Below, piece after piece: positions 1 through 5,055 of a stretch of DNA of 10,762 bases (the stretch's first letter is position 1; every line of letters begins with the position of its first letter). The notes beneath the pieces are model-generated. The model made no database searches and was not told the DNA's origin. It saw only the letters and a program-made list of their open reading frames with translations. Origin of the DNA: Planctomycetota bacterium (GTDB lineage Bacteria > Planctomycetota > Planctomycetia > Planctomycetales > Planctomycetaceae); assembly GCA_024278285.1 (NCBI GenBank), contig JAJRTM010000404.1, positions 1 through 10,762 of the forward strand, written 5' to 3'. The position numbers and the translations under genes are program-made.

Positions 1-141
1 CTCCAACTCATCAAGCACTTCGGAAAGTTCGGTAAGGACTGCTGCAGAAAATGTGTTTTGCGATTGATCTTTGACATCGACCCAAACCGTCGCGATGCCG
101 CCTTCATTTCGTTCAATCTGCCAATGTTTCCAGTTAGCCAT
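1..141 (-). CDS. Enoyl-CoA hydratase/isomerase-type protein, N-terminal fragment (probably FadB/FadJ-like fatty-acid oxidation enzyme)
   Basis: The first 47 codons of a minus-strand gene are present; the rest lies beyond the left edge. The protein begins MANWKHWQIERNEGGIATVW and continues to a QNTFS stretch. This is how crotonase-fold proteins open: a beta strand with an IA-x-VW core followed by the N-T-(F/L)-S substrate-loop motif, then a helix (LTELSEVLDELE). In planctomycetes this N-terminus often belongs to the multifunctional beta-oxidation protein with hydratase and 3-hydroxyacyl-CoA dehydrogenase domains, but only the hydratase start is visible, so a single-domain hydratase is equally possible. 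The start is supported by AAGGAA about eight bases upstream of the ATG (codon at 139-141). A TATAAT-like hexamer on the minus strand at 267-272 could be its -10 box, but no good -35 was found. Confidence 0.72.
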   Translation of the reverse strand, partial: MANWKHWQIERNEGGIATVWVDVKDQSQNTFSAAVLTELSEVLDELE

Positions 142-472
142 TACTGATTTCCTTTACGTCTTAATTGGAGATCCGGGAGAGCGAGAAGTTGTTGTTTGTT
201 TGGAAAATATCCATGGGCTTCCACTTACCTCCATTTCCCTGAAAAACCTGCCCTGCCATTGATGAAATTATAACCGCTTCAGTTAAATACGAAAGCAACA
301 AGCTTAATCTGATCCTGGTTACTTTCGTAAATGCAATGCTCGACTGGAACTGGAAGCAAAATCAACAAACCAAGCCCTCTTCACCTCAAACTCAATTTCC
401 GTCCATATACTAACTGGACAGCAACAACACTTGAAAGAAGTGATGATACGACAGTACCATTCGTGCAAGGAA
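142..472. other. Non-coding stretch, no gene recognised
   Basis: About 330 bases between the FadB/FadJ-like start and repeat A. The short reading frames crossing it show no family motif, and none has a convincing ribosome binding site. The only regulatory hint is ATTATA at 267-272, which reads TATAAT on the minus strand and would give the left-hand gene a leader of roughly 120 bases; its -35 side is poor (about two of six matches). Nothing else stands out. Confidence 0.4.
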
Positions 473-731
473 CGCTCGAACAATAACTGTCGTAACCTTG
501 ATGTTCTGTTTTCTTGGCTGAAGGCCAAAATCATCATAGCCTGGGGCAACGCCCCAGGTAGAATTGTTTGATTGCTTTTTTGGCTGAAAGCCATATTCAA
601 TGCCTTTGATTATGGCCTTCAGCCAAATAGTTGACGACACATCTTTTCCTGGGGCGTTGCCCCAGGCTATGGTGAAAGAGGCCTTTGGCCAAAAAAAACG
701 AATGAAACCAGGCAGTAATTGTTCGAGCGAT
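473..731. repeat. Repeat element A: nested palindromic (MITE/REPIN-like) element
   Basis: Terminal inverted repeats are CGCTCGAACAATAACTGT (473-490) and, read on the minus strand from 729, CGCTCGAACAATTACTGC, matching at 16 of 18 positions. Inside lie two inverted hairpins with CCTGGGGC/GCCCCAGG stems (540-558 and 648-666), each flanked outside by ATAG (536-539, and CTAT at 667-670). A further inner inverted pair, TTGGCTGAAAGCCATA against TATGGCCTTCAGCCAA, sits at about 580-626. The whole element could therefore fold into one long nested hairpin. It contains no credible gene. Its outer ends match those of B and C, but its inner hairpin family differs. Confidence 0.8.
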
Positions 732-733
732 CC

Positions 734-870
734 CAAGCACACCATCCTGCAACAAACTGAAAATCTGATTGTTTGATGGTATTTATTTTGTGTTGATTCG
801 CGTTCATTCGTGATTCAAAGAAAACTCTTGAAATATCCGGCCACTTTTGTGCTGTATTTCATTGATAAGA
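734..870 (+). repeat. Dispersed repeat R, copy 1 (REP half site plus about 110-base tail)
   Basis: This segment aligns in the same orientation with 7672-7803. Both begin CAAGCACACCATCCT, followed by CNACAAANTGAAAA. Both end with AAATATCC(G/T)GCCACTTTT, then a few variable bases and GTATTTCATTGA. The first part is one half of the hairpin found at both ends of element E. The middle (about 790-825) contains a degenerate tandem unit resembling CACGAATGAA/CGCGAATCAA on the minus strand. The repeat ends about 18 bases before the DUF4870 start codon, so it probably forms that gene's 5' leader. Confidence 0.7.
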
Positions 871-887
871 TACGAAGAGGGAATACG

Positions 888-1289
888 ATGGAACAGGGCG
901 AAGTATTTGATGCTGATTCGCAGGGCAAACAAAACGAGAGTTTGCAGCAAGTTGATAAACAGACTCGAATTTGGGCCATGCTTCTTCATTTCTCTATTTT
1001 TCTTGTCTACATTGTTCCCGTTGCCGGGCTGGTTGCCCCCCTACTGATTTGGCAAATTAAGAAACATGAATTGCCTGGAATTGAAGTTCATGGCAGAAAC
1101 GTTGTGAACTTCATCATTTCAATGTTGTTTTACAGTATCATCGCGATTTTACTTTGCTTTTTTGTGATTGGCTTTGCATTGCTTCCCATTTTGGGTCTAA
1201 TTGGTATCGTCTTCCCAATTATCGGCGGCATCAAGGCAAACGATGGAATAGCCTGGTCGTATCCGATGATGATAAGATTCATTTGGTGA
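888..1289 (+). CDS. DUF4870 (Tic20-like) small integral membrane protein
   Basis: A 133-residue membrane protein. A polar N-terminus of about 25 residues is followed by a hydrophobic hairpin (about 27-56, including W29-A-M-L-L-H) and a second long hydrophobic region (about 72-117) that likely makes two more helices. The signature features of DUF4870 are present: VAPLLIW-Q-IKK, a conserved HGRNVVNF segment at 68-75, G-x-IKANDG near 115-120, and the closing YPMMIRFI. The family's role is unknown; a distant relation to the chloroplast Tic20 channel has been proposed. ATG 888 was chosen over the in-frame ATG at 810 because AAGAGGG lies six bases upstream and because 810-870 is dispersed repeat R. 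The gene stands alone; the next plus-strand gene starts 112 bases later. Confidence 0.85.
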   Translation: MEQGEVFDADSQGKQNESLQQVDKQTRIWAMLLHFSIFLVYIVPVAGLVAPLLIWQIKKHELPGIEVHGRNVVNFIISMLFYSIIAILLCFFVIGFALLPILGLIGIVFPIIGGIKANDGIAWSYPMMIRFIW

Positions 1290-1401
1290 CAATTTGCCCC
1301 CAGCCACCCTCCGCTGAGTAGTTATCATTTAACTTTGTTTGATCACCCGAGTTTAACCACCTGACGAAATCCTTTACAAACAATCGATGAGGAACCAACT
1401 A

Positions 1402-2148
1402 ATGAACACGATGCTTTACTTGAAGAAGACTCTTTTCTGTGCGTTGGCGATGACGCTTTTAAGTTCTTCCGTTTTATCTGCGGCTGAAAAACAGAAAGCG
1501 AATTGCCTCAATGTTCCGCCCGAAGGATTTCGTGCAATATTTAACGGGAAAGATTTATCCGGCTGGATCGGGATGAATTTTCATCAAATAAAAGGAGGCC
1601 CGGCTGCTTTCAGAAAGATGGATCCAGATGCACAAAAAAAAATACTGGATAAAAACTGGAAAGACGTATTGGAGCATTGGTCAGTCGATAAGGGAGAGTT
1701 GGTCAACGATGGGCATGGCGTTTATTTAACGACGGCTGAAGATCATGGCGATTTTGAATTACTGCTCGATTATAAAACTGTCGCCAAGGCAGACAGCGGT
1801 ATTTATCTTCGCGGTGTTCCACAGGTTCAAATTTGGGATACAACCGAAGCGGGCGGCAAGTGGAAAATCAAAGCGAATCTCGGTTCCGGTGGATTGTATA
1901 ACAACAAAGGAGAAGGAAAACTTCCGCTGGTACATGCAGACAAACCGTTTGGCGAATGGAACCATCTGCAAATCATCATGAAGGGCGAAAACGTTACGGT
2001 CTACTTGAACGATAAACTTGTTGTCGATAATGAAAAGATGGATAACTATTTCGAAAAAGATAAACCGATCTACAAAACCGGTCCTATTCAATTACAAACT
2101 CATGGCGGGGAAATCCGCTTTCGAAATGTCTTTTTGAAGAAGATTTGA
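1402..2148 (+). CDS. Secreted DUF1080 / 3-keto-disaccharide hydrolase-family protein
   Basis: A 248-residue exported protein. Residues 1-27 form a signal peptide (KK, hydrophobic core, VLSA before AEK). The mature part is one DUF1080 domain with the hallmark FNGKDLSGW (47-55), GDFEL-LLDYK (116-125), DSGIYLRG (131-138), VQIWD (142-146), GGLYNN (163-168), FGEWN (183-187), V-YLND-LVVDN (198-210) and the closing GPIQLQTHGGEIRFRNVFLK. Members have a concanavalin-like beta-jellyroll fold; some hydrolyse 3-keto-glycosides, and planctomycetes encode many paralogues, so the substrate cannot be named. A residue 57-90 insertion precedes the EHWSVDKGELV strand. ATG 1402 is preferred to ATG 1387 because GAGGAA (1389-1394) sits seven bases before it. 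A hairpin terminator follows. Confidence 0.9.
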   Translation: MNTMLYLKKTLFCALAMTLLSSSVLSAAEKQKANCLNVPPEGFRAIFNGKDLSGWIGMNFHQIKGGPAAFRKMDPDAQKKILDKNWKDVLEHWSVDKGELVNDGHGVYLTTAEDHGDFELLLDYKTVAKADSGIYLRGVPQVQIWDTTEAGGKWKIKANLGSGGLYNNKGEGKLPLVHADKPFGEWNHLQIIMKGENVTVYLNDKLVVDNEKMDNYFEKDKPIYKTGPIQLQTHGGEIRFRNVFLKKI

Positions 2149-2176
2149 TTGAGTCACCTCTTTCATCAAGCCAACC

Positions 2177-2209
2177 ACAGGGGCCGCAAAAACGGCCCCT
2201 GTTTCGTTT
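2177..2209 (+). terminator. Rho-independent terminator after the DUF1080 gene
   Basis: A perfect 10-base-pair stem, ACAGGGGCCG (2177-2186) with CGGCCCCTGT (2193-2202), encloses a CAAAAA loop and is followed by a T-rich tail (TTCGTTT). It lies 28 bases past the stop at 2148 and 18 bases before the stop of the convergent DUF4349 gene. The minus-strand side lacks a good T-run, so it mainly serves the plus-strand transcript. Confidence 0.82.
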
Positions 2210-2227
2210 CATGGTGAACCAGTTTGG

Positions 2228-3103
2228 CTATTGATTTTTCTTATTGCGATGTACCAGCCAGAGAACTGGGATGCAAACGAAAAGTAAAGTAATGAACCAG
2301 GGAAACAGAAAGACAAGGACAACGGCAAGGTTTTCTGCAAAAGAACGGAGTAATAACAGTGACTCTTTCCATGCCTGGAAGGTGCGAGAGAGAAAGGAAG
2401 GGGCTTCGGGCGGAACGTAATCACGTTGTTCGCGAGCTTGAATTTCGATGGTTGTTAAATCCGTTCGATTTGAAAGATATCGCAAACGACCTTGCATCTG
2501 TTCGACTTCCCCTCGAACACGAGCCAGTTCATGTTCAACTTCGATAATCGCGGTCAGTTTTCCATTGTTATCTTCAAGCAGTTCAATCATCCGTGCTTCA
2601 AGCCGTTTTTTATTGGCAATTCTGGCTTCAAGATCAACAAATTCTTCTGTCACATCCTGAGCAGTCTGGCTGCGGCTTATCGCAATACCTAATTTTGAAA
2701 CGGCCTCCTGAAAAGCATCGAACTGTGCAACTGGAATTCGTACTTCCCAAATTCCAAAACGATGTTCTCCCGATGTCTGGTCAATCGAAACTTGAGCCAG
2801 ATAGCCACCATGCTTTTTGACCAACTTGGGCAGGGCTTGTTCCGTGTGAGAAAAATCTGTAACAATTAACTCAACTTTAGCTTCATAAATAATTTTCCGA
2901 TCCAGGCTCGCAACATTCACTGCTTCGTCACCCTGAGCAGTTGGATTTGCTTCACTAGCCAGGTTGGTTGCAGGCTCAGAATCGCCTGCCTCATACGTGG
3001 CCTCACCCGCACAACTACTTAATAAAAGGAGGCACCCGAACAAACCAAGCCAAAGTATTGCTTCTGTCCTCGTCCTGCTCGTGCGAAGTTTCATATCAAT
3101 CAT
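2228..3103 (-). CDS. DUF4349 domain lipoprotein with coiled coil and C-terminal membrane helix
   Basis: A 291-residue protein. A basic N-terminus and hydrophobic stretch end in LLLLSSC-A, a lipobox with Cys31 as the lipidation site. A Ser/Ala/Glu-rich linker (32-65) leads to the DUF4349 domain: RKIIYEAKVELIV (69-81), KHGGYLAQ (97-104), VRIPVAQFDAF (121-131), then a long charged coiled coil (about 153-210) and the family's closing SNRTDLTTIEIQ (211-222). A hydrophobic helix (about 258-284) followed by HRNKKNQ anchors the C-terminus. The lipid anchor plus a membrane helix would put it in the cell envelope facing the periplasm. Function of the family is unknown. The start is uncertain: neither the ATG ending at 3103 nor the one at 3094 has a clear Shine-Dalgarno. 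It converges on the DUF1080 gene. Confidence 0.85.
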   Translation of the reverse strand: MIDMKLRTSRTRTEAILWLGLFGCLLLLSSCAGEATYEAGDSEPATNLASEANPTAQGDEAVNVASLDRKIIYEAKVELIVTDFSHTEQALPKLVKKHGGYLAQVSIDQTSGEHRFGIWEVRIPVAQFDAFQEAVSKLGIAISRSQTAQDVTEEFVDLEARIANKKRLEARMIELLEDNNGKLTAIIEVEHELARVRGEVEQMQGRLRYLSNRTDLTTIEIQAREQRDYVPPEAPSFLSRTFQAWKESLLLLRSFAENLAVVLVFLFPWFITLLFVCIPVLWLVHRNKKNQ

Positions 3104-3131
3104 CCAATGGAAAAAGGATTAGGTAAGCATC

Positions 3132-3406
3132 GATCAAACAATAACTGTCGTATCTTTGGATGGCCCAGACGCATCGCGTCTGGGTGACGTAGTCACAAGA
3201 AGTCTTCTCAGACACTCTGCCGGAACAATAATCTGCCCTTCTTTTTTACCGTTTCATGCTTTTTCTTCGTCGGAAACCATATTCTCGGCTTCCTGTTGCG
3301 GGGCAACTCAGACGCGATGCGTCTGAGCCATCCAATCGGTTTGAATTTTGTTACGCTGATTCGGTTCAGGATCGTTTCCCGTAAAACGGACAGTTATTGT
3401 TTTGGC
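3132..3406. repeat. Repeat element B: palindromic element with CAGACGC hairpins
   Basis: The left end reads GATCAAACAATAACTGTCG (3132-3150). The right end, CGGACAGTTATTGTTTTGG (3387-3405), is its near reverse complement. Subterminal inverted hairpins are CCCAGACGC/GCGTCTGGG (3164-3184) and CTCAGACGC/GCGTCTGAG (3307-3327); with the adjoining GGATGG and CCATCC they form a longer inverted repeat. From 3138 to about 3332 it is a close copy (close to 90 percent by eye) of element C, after which B carries roughly 45 extra bases. It fills most of the gap between the permease stop and the DUF4349 start, two genes read in the same direction. No gene is apparent in the remainder (3104-3131, 3407-3498). 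Confidence 0.82.
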
Positions 3407-3498
3407 AATGCTAAATGTCTGTGTATGACAAGCATTTGATGCTACGAAACAAGATGACCTAACGTTTGAATAATATTGAAATATGCCCTTCACAGCTT

Positions 3499-4869
3499 TT
3501 AATTCCTGCGGATTGCTTCCATCGGTTTTAGTTGAGCGGCCCAGATCGCTGGGTACAACCCGGAAACCACTCCGAGTATTGCGCTGAAGCAGAAAGCAAA
3601 AACGAGAAGGTTCGGGCTGGCGTACAGCTCGAATTTTGTGGGGAAAGAAGCGTTGACAATCAGTGTCATCGTCCATCCTAGAATGGTGCCGATGAGCCCG
3701 CCTGCAATCCCAAGCAGCAGCGATTCAAAAGTGATCAGCCGAATGAGATCCCATTTGCTCCAGCCGTTAGCTCGTAATATTCCGAACTCGCCGACTCGCT
3801 CGGTCACGCTCATCAGCATAGTGTTGATAATACTGACAACGGCAATAAACAGTCCGAGCGAAGTTAATATTCCCAGGGCAAGGTCAAGATCTTCTGCAAA
3901 TTTATTGATACGCCCGGACCAGTCGGCAGCCAAACGAACTTCCATCGGGTCATCCTCGACGGTCCCTTCTTTTTTGCTTGTTCCTGGAGTTATTTCTGAT
4001 CGTTTTTCAGAATCTTTTTTTTGCTTCGAATGACCGAGACTCTTGCTGTTTGATTTTTCCGGCTTCTGTTTCAGTGCTTGATCAACTTGTTTAATGAATG
4101 AGGTCAGCGGATTCTCTTTGGAATCGCTGCCTGAAAAAAGCATCGAGCCACGAAAACTTCCCGGTCCGCGACCACGAAAATGATCCTTAATTCGTTGAAG
4201 CAAAACGTCATCGGGAACCGAACCATCCTGTTCGATATAAAAACTGGAAACGGTCTGCTCATCAAAGCGAGCCAATTCCCGGAAGCGGTTCGCATCCATG
4301 ATGATCGCGACATCGAGCAGGATCGATCCTGTAAAGTAGATGCCAACGATATTTAATTGCTGACCGTTTACTTCGATCGGATCGCCCACTTTTTTATTGT
4401 GCTCTTTGGCGATCGGCTTACTGATGACACAGTTTAATGTGCCGACATCCTGCTCTTCGAGATAACGTCCTTCGATGATATCTTCGCGATAGATGCCGAT
4501 GTTTAAGCGATTTCGTCTGATGATATCTGAACCGCAGAGCAATCGGGGAGGCGAAATAATCATCTTGCCATCGATCACATTGGCACGAATCCAGCACTCC
4601 GGGCTGACCGCCCGAACTCCCGGGATCGCTTCTAGTTCTTCGGTCCATGCTCTGGGAAGTGTCGAAAAAAGCGGGATCGGCGCTCCGCGCTGCATCGCGA
4701 CAAATCCGGGGACACGGCTGAGCGTATTTCCTACGACCTGATCCAACCCTTCTGCAATCGAAAATAATCCAACCATCCCTAAAATGGCAACCGTCATCCC
4801 GACAACTGCCAACGCACTGCGCGTCGGACGACTGAGGATGTTTTTTAATGCGAATGAAAACATAAACAA
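3499..4869 (-). CDS. MacB/FtsX-type ABC transporter permease
   Basis: A 456-residue four-helix permease. Order: cytoplasmic amphipathic start (FALKNILSRPTRSAL), TM1 (about 19-41), a periplasmic MacB-type core (about 45-265; IPGVRAVSP, VGDPIEVNGQ, IVGIYFTGS), a charged Lys/Ser/Glu-rich linker (267-308), then TM2 (331-353), TM3 (380-405) and TM4 (420-440). The FtsX signature is clear: S-x-TERVGEFGILRANGWS in the cytoplasmic loop and SGLYPAIWAAQLKPMEAIR at the end. Such permeases dimerise and use a LolD/MacB-like ATPase for mechanotransmission or lipoprotein/efflux work. No ATPase is encoded here, so it is either supplied elsewhere or lost. The neighbouring lipoprotein on the same strand is separated by repeat B, so an operon is doubtful. 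No clear Shine-Dalgarno precedes ATG 4869 or the next ATG at 4863. Confidence 0.88.
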   Translation of the reverse strand: MFMFSFALKNILSRPTRSALAVVGMTVAILGMVGLFSIAEGLDQVVGNTLSRVPGFVAMQRGAPIPLFSTLPRAWTEELEAIPGVRAVSPECWIRANVIDGKMIISPPRLLCGSDIIRRNRLNIGIYREDIIEGRYLEEQDVGTLNCVISKPIAKEHNKKVGDPIEVNGQQLNIVGIYFTGSILLDVAIIMDANRFRELARFDEQTVSSFYIEQDGSVPDDVLLQRIKDHFRGRGPGSFRGSMLFSGSDSKENPLTSFIKQVDQALKQKPEKSNSKSLGHSKQKKDSEKRSEITPGTSKKEGTVEDDPMEVRLAADWSGRINKFAEDLDLALGILTSLGLFIAVVSIINTMLMSVTERVGEFGILRANGWSKWDLIRLITFESLLLGIAGGLIGTILGWTMTLIVNASFPTKFELYASPNLLVFAFCFSAILGVVSGLYPAIWAAQLKPMEAIRRN

Positions 4870-4881
4870 CAGACTTTTCAG

Positions 4882-4935
4882 TTACGAGCAATTAACGTTT
4901 CCTGTTCCAGTGAAAATAACCGTATATTGTACCAT
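4882..4935 (-). CDS. Possible 17-residue leader ORF upstream of the ABC permease
   Basis: On the minus strand a perfect AGGAGG (plus-strand 4943-4948) lies seven bases before an ATG that opens MVQYTVIFTGTGNVNCS and then meets TAA. Only 12 bases separate this stop from the permease ATG, and the two are in the same frame. This is the strongest ribosome binding site in the window, while the permease itself has none. It could be a leader peptide that couples translation, or a former longer N-terminus cut off by a stop. It conflicts with the extended -10 candidate at 4926-4934, which lies inside it. No homology is recognised. Confidence 0.28.
   Translation of the reverse strand: MVQYTVIFTGTGNVNCS
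4926..4934 (-). promoter_or_regulatory. Candidate extended -10 promoter for the ABC permease
   Basis: Read on the minus strand the sequence is TGGTACAAT, an extended -10 (TGn plus TACAAT, five of six to consensus). It would start a transcript roughly 50 bases before the permease ATG. No -35 match is evident, which extended -10 promoters tolerate. It is incompatible with translation of the leader ORF that spans it. Confidence 0.3.
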
Positions 4936-4980
4936 TATTTGCCCTCCTCGGTAGTTGGCAATCTCCGATTCTTTCTTGCG

Positions 4981-5009
4981 CTGACATTATTTTGTGACAA
5001 TGTTAGGAT
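4981..5009 (+). promoter_or_regulatory. Sigma70-type promoter of the toroid/DUF4159 gene
   Basis: CTGACA (4981-4986, five of six to TTGACA) and TAGGAT (5004-5009, four of six to TATAAT) are separated by exactly 17 bases. Transcription would begin near 5016 and give a 40-base leader containing AGAAGGA just before ATG 5056. This placement argues against the longer reading frame that starts at 4927, which lies upstream of the promoter. Confidence 0.5.
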
Positions 5010-5055
5010 GGGGACTGATAGACCTTATCTACTCTGCATTCCAGAAGGATTTCTT

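Noticed and set aside
71..262. Plus-strand frame of 63 codons at the left edge
   Set aside because: Overlaps the FadB/FadJ-like start in antisense, has no ribosome binding site and no motif.
410..745. Minus-strand open frame of 111 codons, and an overlapping one at 319-600
   Set aside because: They lie largely across the inverted repeats of element A; the amino-acid sequence is just the palindrome translated (AWGNAPG and GVAPGYD from the two hairpins), with no family motif or ribosome binding site.
3132..3406. CRISPR-like array of palindromic repeats
   Set aside because: The palindromes are inverted pairs inside single elements, not direct repeats with regular unique spacers.
4418..4891. 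Minus-strand frame of 157 codons overlapping the permease N-terminus
   Set aside because: Frame-shifted shadow of the permease gene, with Arg/Ser/Cys-rich composition and no recognisable motif.
4927..5055. Upstream extension of the toroid/DUF4159 protein by 43 codons
   Set aside because: The extension starts before the probable promoter at 4981-5009, lacks a Shine-Dalgarno, and would bury a normal signal peptide. ATG 5056 has AGAAGGA at the right distance.
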